Shown here in pieces: positions 11,555 to 22,176 of a DNA stretch of 64,000 bases (positions within the stretch are counted from its first letter, which is position 1; each line of letters opens with the position of its first letter). The notes under the pieces were generated by a model. The model did no database searches. It had not been told where the DNA came from and saw only the letters and a program-made list of their open reading frames with translations. Both the position numbers and the translations under genes were made by a program. Source of the stretch: Rhizomucor pusillus (Eukaryota; Mucoromycota; Mucoromycetes; Mucorales; Lichtheimiaceae); NCBI GenBank assembly GCA_900175165.2, contig FWWN02000185.1, positions 1 through 64,000 on the forward strand, written 5' to 3'.

Positions 11555-14500
11555 TTAATAACGGTAGGCCCAGTACGACGCATTGGCCACAAAGTTGTCC
11601 CGTTTCTCTCGTTCCATCTAAAACTTTGTCGTCAGAAGGTTTTTTTATAAAATTCTAAAGGTAGACTTTACCTCGCTTTGGATCATGCGATGAATAGAGC
11701 AGAGATAATCAACGTATGTCGGTTCATCGTACACTTCGTCTTCTACGAGTTCTGTGGCAAAAAGGAGCTCCCTATCTAGACCTTGGCGAATGTATTGCAG
11801 AGGTGCAAATGGTGATTGATCCAAAAGCGTCTGAAGCTGAGAATGTACTTTGGATGGTTTCTATTTACAGTTGTTTGTTGCATTAGCAATATGTAGTAAG
11901 CCTTAGGAGATTGCACTCACCTCATTAAGATTAGTAGTGCCCAAAATGCGTTGTAAGGTATCTGGTGCAACATCTCGTCCGATCCATATGTAGGAAATAT
12001 GGAAAGATTCTAAGAAGCAATTAATGGGAACTAAGCCAGATATTCAGAGCGTCAATTCAACCACTTACGCAAATAGTAGATTCCATTCGTGCGAAGTCGT
12101 TCGTAGGAAAGTCTTTCCATCGGCGGGGAAGTCTGGTGTCCATTATCCTGAATTCTAGAATGAGTAGCCAGCAATTCAAAATTTAATAACTGATACGCAC
12201 CGTAATGTAGGTATCCAGAGATATCATCCGTGGATACAGGCATAATACAGTGTCTCTCACACCCATTGATTTCAAACTTCGCATGCAATAAACTTTGTAG
12301 TCGATGGAGCCCATGGTCTTTCGGAAGGCCGGGGTCTTCCTAAAGGCGCTAGCGTATACTGGAAGTGTTTTGAGTGCTTCTGGGAGGATAAGCTGCCCGC
12401 TGGATGCTGAAGATGCGCAGTGTTTGCGATACGCTGCAAGGATCCTGGTACACTCTCCATCGAGCTGCGATGCCAATTCTCGCTGTAGCCGCTTTGATGC
12501 CTGCGAAATGACTGGATACCAACAAAATTAGCAAAATTCCCATTTCAGGACATTGCGACAAATTATTTACTTTGCTTGCATAAAATATTCATTGTAGTAT
12601 CCATATCAGCATTCTTGAAGAGATTGGTGATATCTGAGGTTACGGGCAATCTCAGGTTATGGATACGCACGCGCCGTTCTCCAGATTTCGTGGTATACAG
12701 TAACGCACACTGTATGAATCCTTCCTTTTCGTCGAGCCTACTGTCGTGACGGAAGGTAAATGCGACAGCCTTGTCAGCATCAATACCGCCAAATTCGACA
12801 TCGGTGCTGTTGTTCATGTAAAAGTTTCCATATTGATCCTCTACCGAGAATCCTAGACACAACCTAGTTAGAGTTGTTGCTAATTTTGGATGGGATTATT
12901 TTCTCTCACCGTTGGAGCAGCGCACTCGCATTGCAGCGTTGTATCCTTGCTCTCTTGTCACACTATGCAAGAGTCGCCGGACGAGCGTTGGCTCATCATT
13001 CAACGGATTAAAGCCGGCAAAATAATTCGTGTCGCCGCCCGTCAACGCCGGCAGAGCTCCTAAGAAAAAAATCAGCGTATACATGCAGTTAGTAATTCGA
13101 TATTTAGACTTACCAAGCGTACTCACGTCTATGTACATGTTGGGTGGAGGGAAAAGCCAAAAGTCTACGCAGACTCCCAGCTCGACGCATTCCTTGCCGA
13201 TCACATTGTATAGGGTATCTTGTGGTGCGAGCAGCTGTCGTTCCTTTTCGGTGTTGTGAAGTTTTGGATCATCCCGAGATTTTAAGGCACCAGGTCCTAC
13301 GGTTGGAAGCACTGCTTGGAAGACATGGACCTTGCCACCAGTTGGTTTCTGTCGTAAAGGTGAGTATTTTCGGTTTCCTGATTCTTTAAATATATATGTA
13401 GATTACCAATCCAATAAGTCCGGCCTTGACAGCACTTCCGAGAGCGGCGGTTTGCGTTTGGTTTTCAGCGAACATCTGTGGGAGATTGGATAACAGGGCT
13501 TCTATAGTGTTCCTGAAGAATTTGGTATCCAGTGTAAGAGTTATATCTTTCTCAAAAGCGACCTCCGGTTTGTAAATGACTCCAACCTGGCTTCATGTGG
13601 GGATACGAAGAGGCTGTCTTCAGATATTGGTAAAAATACGTCATTGATATCTGGCACAACCATCATTTGCGCTTCTTCGCCCTAATTACAGTCAGCTGAA
13701 TAAATTATCTTCAAACAGAAACTAATTACATATATACATACATTGATATTGTAAAAATGAGCTGCGGTATCGAAGGTCATGATCGCCACACGTGTTCCAG
13801 ACATCTCCTTGTCAAAGAGAGTCTGTGTTAGAGCCATGCATACGCTCTTTAACATGCCAGATCTGACAGCGTGCCACGAAACATCGATTGCAAACAGCAC
13901 GCGTAGGGGACAGGGCTGTCGAGTCCAGTAAATCTGAGGCACTTGAAACTCGATCGTCCCACGCTGCAATTCCGGGCGTTCTGCCAAGTCAACCCTCTGT
14001 CCAGACATATCCAAATGAGAAAAGTACTCTTCAGGTACTATACATGTGTAACAGGAATTAGTAATGCTGCAGATATATTTGGATATATATATCCCTTACC
14101 ATCGTTAAAGAATCCACACAAATTACACATGAATTTGCGACCTCCGTCGGTGAACCGGCACCACGGATTTATGTATGCTTTGCATCGACTACATCGCACG
14201 GGCCCATCCGGTCCAGTGCTTGCCACAACCACAGGTTCGTCTTCTGGATGGCACGCAGCAAGCGGTTGGACGACGATGCCAAATGGTAGATATGTATCTC
14301 TTATCATGTCGTATGAGCGGGGTAGTTCCTTGAACGATGTGCGCATAAACCGAGGATTGCAGTTTCCTTGATCTATGATTTTAAAGTCGGTGGTTGCGAG
14401 TGGCATTGGTTCCTGGGAACATGTTGCATACGGCTCGGTGGCATATAATTCTTGATCTTGCTGCCGTATCTGGACAGGCGATGGGATATGATCTGGATTA

Positions 14501-15208
14501 ATGCGATGTTGCTTGCGCGGAGGGTGAACCTGCTGCTGTTGCTGCTGATTGGGAAGCGGTTGCGGCGCTGTCGTCGCTGTTGGTCGTGGCAACTGCTGCT
14601 GCTGTTGCTGCATTGGGGACTGTTGGTATTGATACGGTTGGGAAGCATCGTTGGATGGAGGAGGTGTCATCGGCGCATATACACGTCTAGGCTTCGTAGA
14701 TCTGTGCGGCTGCTGTTGCATAGATACGGTGTTTTGCTGCTACTTTTCTTCTTAATATCCACAGTTCCGAACGATGCTAGTCTCTAGAGCATACCTGTGG
14801 TGGTGGTGCTGCTGCTGTCTGGAGATTCATGCTGGCAGCAGCAGAAGTCAATGCATCCATAGGTGACTGTGGAGTAGGTGTAGCCATAGGTCCTGAACGT
14901 CTACGTCAATATACCGGGGCTAAAAACCCTCACCAGTCAAAATATTTCAGGTACAAACCTGCAGCGCTTGGGTAAGGCGATGGGTATCCCTGAGCCATGC
15001 TTGCAACCGGCCGTGGCGGCGCATTTAGCTGGTGCGGTGGCATATTGGAAGGCCGTGGGTGTGGGATTGGAGGTTGCATGGGAGCTGCTGGTCTCACTGG
15101 TGCACCCTGCGGTGGCATCGGTCGCACAGGTCTTGCTGGCAGGTCCTGAGCGGCAGACATTAGGTTCTGATGAGATCTATGTGGGAGATCAGGTTGCTGC
15201 GTTGTCAT
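11555..15208 (-). CDS. SEC24: COPII coat protein SEC24
   Basis: SEC24 is the cargo-binding subunit of the COPII inner coat at ER exit sites. A long Pro/Gln-rich N-terminus is spread over several exons (for example MPPQGAPVRPAAPMQPPIPH and runs of Gln). The zinc finger reads RCSRCKAYINPWCRF with CNLCGFFND. The trunk domain contains PLRVLFAIDVSWHAVRSG and VAIMTFDTAAHFYNI, then CVDFWLFPPPNMYIDVSTLG. The helical and gelsolin regions include FAGFNPLNDE and SLKSMGVRDTVLCLYPRM. The C-terminus ends EREKRDNFVANASYWAYRY. It looks most like the SEC24C/D-type branch. The start is the first ATG in frame at 15208. About ten short introns are visible, and I did not fix every boundary. Confidence 0.93.
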
Positions 15209-15719
15209 TTTGGTCAACTTCAGCTCTGCACTCAAATCGAATTGATTCGCGCACGCGTTATCTCAACAACAGCGAAAAATGCGCATCAATGCGCATTCTG
15301 GAAAATTCAGACTTTTAAACCACATAAGAGTTTTCTAAGTGATAAGCTTTGTAGAGGGAAGGGGGCATATGGATGGATGTTTGCAAATCTAGAATTGCAA
15401 TCTACCGTGCGCTAGAAAGCTAGAGTTCCTATGCAAATTTGATTATTTAGGAAAACTATCGCACGTAAAGTATTATCCTGTGCGTTTGTATTATCCTAAA
15501 GCGTGGTACAGACAGTATGCATGATTTCTCTGCAATGAGGATGACATTTGCGTGTAGGCTTCCATTTTGGTCCATTTTGGACATCGCTCTAACTAATATC
15601 GGACCGATTTCGGGGCAGCGAATTATATCCGAAAGAGCTCCTCATACAACGGTTGAATATAAATACAGGATTGAGCAGTCGCCTTTCGAGCAATAAACTG
15701 AATCATTCCAAGCGGTACT
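15209..15719. promoter_or_regulatory. Divergent intergenic region SEC24 / NmrA-like
   Basis: About 510 bases with no gene. A TATA-like ATATAAATA lies at 15657-15665, about 60 bases before the NmrA-like ATG, a plausible core promoter for that gene. I see no comparable element close to the SEC24 start. Confidence 0.45.
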
Positions 15720-16603
15720 ATGACCAACAGCAGCGATCGAGTGTTTATCATCGGAGGCACAGGTTATTCGGGCAAGAGACTCGTTCCTGATCTGCTCAAG
15801 GCTGGAATTCTATGACGCTGCTTGCGCGCGACCCTGCCAAAGTCAATCAATTGTATCCCGACAGCAACATCGCGGTCGTCAAGGGCAGTTACGCTGATCT
15901 CAGCACGTTCAAAGATGCTCTGCCTGGTCACACGCGTCTTTACCTGCTTATCACGGATGTCGCGAATAAAGCCAAGCACGCTCGTTCAATTGCCGAAGCA
16001 GCATACGCAGCTGGTATTAAGCAAATTGTTGATGTGTCTTGTATCTGCAGCGGCCAATCGTGGCGCGGAAACGTCGTCAATATTGCCTACAGGGAAGCAG
16101 AGGAGGCTATCCTCAGTATCCCTAACCGCGGAGCCTACGTTGCTCTTCGTCCCGCGGGCTTTATGACGAACGAGCTACGTGTAAGCGCCTACACCATCAA
16201 GAAGAGTAACGAGATTTTGGGATCTTATCCGCCGGACCATATTGAAGGCTGGGTCTCGCCAACCGACATCGGTGCCCTTGCAGCCATTATTTTCCAAGAG
16301 CCTATTGAGAAGCATGGAGACGGCGTGTATGACATGGTCAGCGACTTTATCACTGGCGAGCAACGTGCTGCGATTTACTCCAAGGTTCTCGGTCGCGAAA
16401 TCAAGTATCGACAAATATCTGCAAGCGAATCTTACCAGTTGCACGTGGACCTGTTGAAAATGCCTCACCTTCTTGCCTATATTCTTTGCCACGTTGTCCG
16501 TCCTTATCGCATAGTTCCCAACGATCTGCTGTCGATTCTTTTGAAGCGCAAGACAGAGACCTTTGAAGAATGGCTTATTTCGCAAAAGGAGAACTACCCG
16601 TAA
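15720..16603 (+). CDS. NmrA-like NAD(P)-binding protein with apparent frameshift
   Basis: This is an atypical short-chain dehydrogenase of the NmrA type. These have a Rossmann fold that binds NAD(P) and act as reductases or redox-sensing regulators. The first frame, from the ATG at 15720, gives SSDRVFIIGGTGYSGKRLVP, containing the GGTGYSG nucleotide loop, then reaches a stop at 15813. The rest continues in another frame from about 15812: MTLLARDPAKV, then ADLSTFKDALPGHT, VSPTDIGALAAIIFQE, and the end EEWLISQKENYP. A single missing base around 15808-15811 explains the break, and no intron does. The other 263 codons are intact, so this is either a sequencing error or a very young pseudogene. 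No introns are visible. Confidence 0.8.
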
Positions 16604-16820
16604 TGATAGCAAAGCTGATATTTTTTCTAGACAGAAGTAAATAATAAATAAATGAAGACTGAAAGTCTACGGACGTGAAATATACGATACTGTGTCGGAT
16701 CAAAATTACTGCCAACTGTTTGACAGCCGCTATCGAAACGTGAGAAAGTACGAATGGTATGTGGGACAAAGTCCCTGCTTCACATCCAGCTGTCTGCCTT
16801 GTATCAAATAGATACCAAAC

Positions 16821-17789
16821 ATGCGCTTCCATATCCTCGGCACTGGTGCAATAGGCTGCCACATAGCAACCGAGCTTCGTCGACGGAACCCGGTTACACT
16901 GTTGCTACGGTCGCAGAACCATGTCCAGGAATTTCTTGATCGAAAGAATCGCATCACGTACCTGAGGCTGCATCAGCAGCCCGTCGAAATAACCGGCTTC
17001 GACGCGCTAAACTTCCACGATCCCCCGGAAGATTGCACTGTAGATGCACTAGTCGTTGCCACGAAAGCCCAACATGCTGTTGAGGCTATCCGCACCGTCA
17101 AGCCAATGTTAAACCGAGATAGCACGCTCGTCTTATTCCAAAACGGCATGGGAGTAGCCGAGGAGTTACTATCCAAAGTCTGGGAGTCAGCAAAAGACGC
17201 GCCGTCGATCGTAGTTGGTGTCAATCGGCACGCAGTTGAACGACTCGCTCCATACAGCATCAAGCACAACTCTGGATGGAATGATCCCCAGGCGTTGGCC
17301 TTGGGAGCTATGCCTCATTCCCAAAAAGACAAGATTAAAGCAGTCATCGATGCATTCACAGAATGTCCTGACATGCGAACTACTGTCCTAGAATGGCCGG
17401 AACTTCGTAAGCGAATGATGCGGAAACTGGTTATCAACGCAACGATCAATCCACTTGCCGGTGTCCTGGACGTTAACAATGGACGCATCCTGGAGAGTCC
17501 CGAGGCTATGGAGTTACTGCGTGGTTTGACAGAAGAAGTTGCCAAGACGCTGACGGAACTTGAGTGTACGAACGATGAGCTATTCGACGAAGTGGTGAAA
17601 ATGGCAGAGATTGCAGCTGCCAATAACTGCTCGACAGTGCAAGACTTGCGAGCCAAGCGAAAAAGCGAAATAGAATTCATTAATGGTTACATTGTGCGTC
17701 TCGCGAAAGAACGAGGAATCAGTGTGCCACTTAATGAAACTTTCCTTAGACTTATCCATTCAAAGGAGCACGCAATAGGTGCACAATAA
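16821..17789 (+). CDS. PAN5: 2-dehydropantoate 2-reductase (ketopantoate reductase)
   Basis: It reduces ketopantoate to pantoate with NADPH in pantothenate (coenzyme A) synthesis. The single exon of 322 residues is full length for the family. The Rossmann motif is MRFHILGTGAIGCHIATEL. LVVATKAQHAVEAI and LFQNGMGVAEELL follow, with the family N-terminal-domain signature around the NGMG turn. The linker and C-terminal domain include MRKLVINATINPLAGVL, with the conserved Lys and Asn of the active site. The C-terminus has SEIEFINGYIVRLAKERG and PLNETFLRLIHSKE, both well conserved. It lies 217 bases after the NmrA-like gene on the same strand. Confidence 0.93.
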   Translation: MRFHILGTGAIGCHIATELRRRNPVTLLLRSQNHVQEFLDRKNRITYLRLHQQPVEITGFDALNFHDPPEDCTVDALVVATKAQHAVEAIRTVKPMLNRDSTLVLFQNGMGVAEELLSKVWESAKDAPSIVVGVNRHAVERLAPYSIKHNSGWNDPQALALGAMPHSQKDKIKAVIDAFTECPDMRTTVLEWPELRKRMMRKLVINATINPLAGVLDVNNGRILESPEAMELLRGLTEEVAKTLTELECTNDELFDEVVKMAEIAAANNCSTVQDLRAKRKSEIEFINGYIVRLAKERGISVPLNETFLRLIHSKEHAIGAQ

Positions 17790-18593
17790 ATTAATGTAAT
17801 TCACCATAGACAAAGAGCATCCGTTTTGTTGGGAATGAGACATAGAAATTGTTGTGTCAGCTGCCTCGCTACCGCTTGAAATTCTATGTCTTCCTAATTT
17901 GTGGATACCTTCAGTCATATGTACATGATCATACAAACCGGCTCTATCCAAGTATTTTACCATTCTCTTCGACGATCTTTCTTCAAGGCCTTTTGTGCTC
18001 ATTTTCAAAGCTACGATCAGCAGCGAGAATGTACAGCAATTTCAAGACGGGTGCACAATGGGCTTCGATTACATCGAACTACTGGCCGTCACAGTAAATC
18101 ATGATAGAGCGAAAAGGATAAAGAGCAGAGAAAGAAAGGAAAATGGCTCGAAAATCATGCACAACCATTCTTTCACCCCAGCATATATTTATTTTGGGGG
18201 AGTCATTGTTTCAGTAAAGCCAACAATATTTCTTTGTCGTGTCAAATCATTTGGTCATCATGATTCCTCGAAGAACAACTCGACAGCTGGCTTCTTGTTT
18301 ATGTAACAATAGTATCTAAGTCACAAGTATCTAACTGTGCTTCTGGAGTAATTGATTGTAAACTTAGAGCAATATGCTTACTGCGTCGCGTTCAGGGCCA
18401 AACATCATCATCATCAATCAAAATAAAGTTTTGTGGTCCTCGTCAATTGATTAAGCTTATCTCACAGCCGCAGCACACCATCCGTGCAAATCAATGTCGC
18501 GCAGCACAGCAGCACTCCGCTTAAATAACGTCGTTTGCGTCGTCCTGCTACCGATCAACAACAGCGCACGCCACCCGTACAAACACCTTCACC
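17790..18593. other. Intergenic, no gene seen
   Basis: About 800 bases between two plus-strand genes. The short frames present lack homology and splice sites. It holds the PAN5 3' region and the NGL2-like promoter. Confidence 0.5.
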
Positions 18594-20126
18594 ATGGGTA
18601 ATCCTGTCGACGTTGCCAAGCTCAAGGAAGAAAAGAAACGTAAAAAGGAGGAACAAAAGAAGCTGAGCCAGGCAAACAAGGAACGGAACCAGCTACCTCC
18701 TCCTAAACCGATCCAGCGATCGTTCTGCGCGATTCCTGGCAACGAGCCCTTACCGGACGCTGTCGGCTGTCTTACTGTCATGTCCTTCAATGTAATTATT
18801 CTCGCTAGTTTGTTGCTCAAGATATGCTTACCGTTGTGCATGATACCTTTAGATTTTAGGTCAATGTCTCATCAAACGCCACCTGTTCCCTGATTCTGGA
18901 GAAATGCTGAAATGGGTACTTTTGCATAAATTTATCCGTCGCTAAAATTGTACATCCTGAACAAGTCTCTATCAGAAATTACGTCGAAACATGGTTGCCC
19001 AAGAAATGGCAATGTACAATCCTGATATCTTGTGTATGCAAGGTATGTCAAACTATCCAAATATATTCTTGTCTCTAACAATTTTTTCTATCAGAAATGG
19101 ATAACTTTGATACGTTCTACAAAGGCGTGTTAGAAAAACTCGGTTACAAGACAGAGCTATTTCAACATCCCAGGAAGAAGCATGGTAAAGTTTTATACAT
19201 ACAGCTATATCGCAACCATGTATAACGCGGCCGTTTTTCCAGGGCTTGCCATTGCATACAAAGCCGACATGTTTACAGCTGTAGGCTACAAAACAGTCGA
19301 CTATGACACTGATCCGCTTTGCCCTCCTACGTGGAAGACAGGGAACGTCGGTCAATTCCTTGCACTTCAGCACAGTCAACATCCGCAGTATGGGTTTGTT
19401 GTTGGCAACACACACTTGTACTGGCGACCCACAGCTGTCTACGAGCGTGTACGACAATCCATGATATATCTACGACGCTTGCTGCAACTGAAGAATGAGG
19501 TGCAAAGCAAGATATCAGACACACAGTGGATTCCATTCGCAATAGGCGATTTCAACACGACGCCAGACGATCCTGGATATGCCATATTGAACAGCAAAGG
19601 CATATCGGACCGCGACATTGAAGGTCTCGAGCTCTCGCGGAAATTGCCTGGTTCATACATGACTATCACATCGCAGCAGCAGCAGCAGCAACCGCAGCAG
19701 GAGAATGATAGTGCCAGTAAAGAGAGTAACAACGTCGATAACCCAGCACCTCCGGAAGCGCAGGAGGGTGGTGACGACGAGGAAATAACAGGCGAAGCTG
19801 CGGCGATGACCATGCCAACATCCGATTTGCTGCAACAACTTGAGCAAGAACGAGCAGGGTGGCAGAGCGTATATCGCTGCTACCATCAAATCGACCCTGG
19901 CGAGGGAGACCCAGAGTTTGGCGAACCAAAATTTTCAAACTACACAGTCGCGTTCAAGGGTACGCTAGATTACATTCTGCTGCGTCCAGGGCTGGATCCT
20001 ATCATGGCAATTGAGCTTTTGAGAATGCCACCGCAGTCTACCATGGAACCTTCGCTTCCCAATAGAAACTTTGGCAGCGATCATGTCTGCTTGGCGACCA
20101 GGATACAATTTGGCGGAAACAAATAA
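18594..20126 (+). CDS. NGL2: NGL2-like RNA exonuclease (EEP family)
   Basis: Member of the exonuclease-endonuclease-phosphatase fold related to CCR4 and yeast Ngl2, which trims the 3' end of 5.8S rRNA. A Lys-rich start (VAKLKEEKKRKKEEQKKL) precedes TVMSFNVIILAS. After introns come QCLIKRHLFPDSGEMLKW, then YNPDILCMQEMDNFD with the metal-binding Glu, HGLAIAYKADMF, VVGNTHLYWRP with the conserved His, FAIGDFNTTPDDPGYA with the Asp/Asn pair, and NFGSDHVCL with the catalytic Asp-His. All catalytic elements are present. Between the GDFN and SDH motifs is an insert of about 70 residues rich in Gln, Glu and Asp (starting at 19673), probably a disordered loop. Confidence 0.88.
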
Positions 20127-20237
20127 TAATAATGACAATAAAGCGCTTGATTCATTTTTGGTTTCGTTCCATCCTCCTTCTTCTCCTTGTCTCGAGTTTC
20201 TTGTTTGTTGTTTTCTTTGGACAAATAGCTTGTCAAC

Positions 20238-22079
20238 ATGTCCATGGAGGGAAAGGTAATCGCGTTATTCAGGTGCCAGATCGCAATTATACACGATCAA
20301 TTTACATCCTGCTTTCATGTAGGTAGCAGACGAAAATGAGCTGCGTCAAAGACAGGCAAGAGAGCTTGCCATGCGACGTTTGCTGAATCTAGTGAGTGCT
20401 TACAAACGCTGCATGCTCTCCAGTTCGACGTGACAGTGTGCGGTTAACCAGTTTATCGTTGTTTATCGGATACAATTAGCTACACGCCACAGCCGGATCG
20501 CCTGCCCATGTCAATGCCGTTACGGTCCTTGGAGCTAAAGCTACGCGTCCCTCGTTCTTGGAAACCGCGACCTCACCTGTACTTAACAGCAGCACGATCG
20601 CCGACGTCGTCAACGAAGCACAGAACGTTGCAGAGCGTTTGCAGAGACTGGATATCTTTGATGGTGTACAAGTGTTGCTCGATCGTGCTTCAGATACGGA
20701 TCCATTGGCAGCGCCAGACTCGATCAACGTTGTATACCAAGTGAAAGAGAAAAGTCGATTGTTTATAAAGACAGGCACAGAGATTGGCAACAATGAAGGC
20801 AATATGGTAAAAAGGCAGCAGCAGAAATAATGTCAATTCTCTGTCGTTAACATTTGGCGTAGAACGGATCCATAACTGTCCGGAACGTATTCGGAGGAGC
20901 AGAAACATTGGAATCGGTGGCATCATTTGGTACACGAAATAGCTCAGCCTTCCAGGCAAGTGGATAGTTGAAATACTCGATTTTGTACATAATCGTTAGT
21001 CTAAACGATGCTGGACTCATAGTTTGCTCTGTCACGTCCCGTCAATGCCTCGCCGGATGCAAAGATCGACATCAATGCGCACAATGTGCTTCAAAACAAC
21101 ATGCTGATCAGCTCACATGAAGAACTATCTCGAGGCCTAGGCTTGCGATACAGGGTACGTGAATTTGCGATCACATCTTTTTTACTGTGCATGTGAGACT
21201 GATTCGCTGTGCAGGGGATTTCCCAATATGGGTACCATGAAGTAAGCTACAATTGTATATGGAGGTCCATAGATAAAGTCGCGGATACAGCATCGTTGAG
21301 GTTTGTTGATTATGTCGCAGTAAATCAGATATAGATCCAGGTTGACTGATACATCGATGATGCTTAGCATTCGCAACCAAGCCGGCCACACTCTCAAATC
21401 TTCCATTACACATACCTTTGTCAGAGATCGCCGAGACGATATCCTGTCACCATCTAATGGTTATTTGATCAAATGGTCGCAAGAGCTGTCTGGCATATTG
21501 GGCATTGGCAATGCCAAATTTTTCAAGACTGAATTACAGATGCAGTATTGCCATCAATTCGGCGGAGGACAGTTACTCAAGGATCCAGAGACAGATGAAT
21601 GGTTAGGCATGCATCCCGGAATAGTCGTGAGCGTGAGCGCGAGAGCAGGCTGGCTGGCCAACTATGGAAAGAACCCTGCATCCATTTCAGATAAATTCCT
21701 GCTAGGCGGCCCGCTATCTGTTCGTGGATTCAGAACTGCTGGTCTAGGACCTCATGACTACCGCGATGCACTCGGAGGCGACGCATACTGGGCTGCTGGT
21801 GTCAGCGCATTTGCACCGCTACCAAAATGCGAGAGCAAACCCGTCCGTGCGCACGCTTTCGTAAATGCTGGCACTCTCGTACCTTGGCAAATGGGCACTA
21901 GCTTGCAGGATTCTGCAAAATCCTTGATACAATCTCCTAGCATCGCAGCCGGCTTTGGTCTCGTCTATCGACACAGCATTGCACGGATAGAACTTAATTA
22001 CTGTATTCCTTTGACAGCAGCAAGGGGTGATCAAGTCAAGCGTGGATTGCAATTGGGTATAGGCTTAGACTTTTTGTAG
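20238..22079 (+). CDS. SAM50: SAM50/TOB55 outer-membrane assembly protein
   Basis: This is the core of the mitochondrial sorting and assembly machinery that inserts beta-barrel proteins into the outer membrane. Exon 1 is MSMEGK. The POTRA region includes RPSFLETATSPVLNSS and DIFDGVQVLLDRAS. The barrel includes FIKTGTEIGNNEGNM, ITVRNVFGGAETLES, FALSRPVNASPDAKI, LLGGPLSVRGFRTAGLGPHD (the conserved RGF loop) and the C-terminal beta-signal GLQLGIGLDFL. One intron (20956-21022) has a GC-AG boundary: the exon ends TTCCAG and the intron begins GCAAGT. This is the only junction there that keeps the frame. The gene starts 111 bases after the NGL2-like stop. Confidence 0.93.
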
Positions 22080-22176
22080 ATAAAACCAGCGCCTTCTAGT
22101 ATTACAAAAAAGAGAGAGAGACAGGGTATGATGAATCTCCACTTAATAGAGATAAACTGCTTTAATCTAGCTAGAC

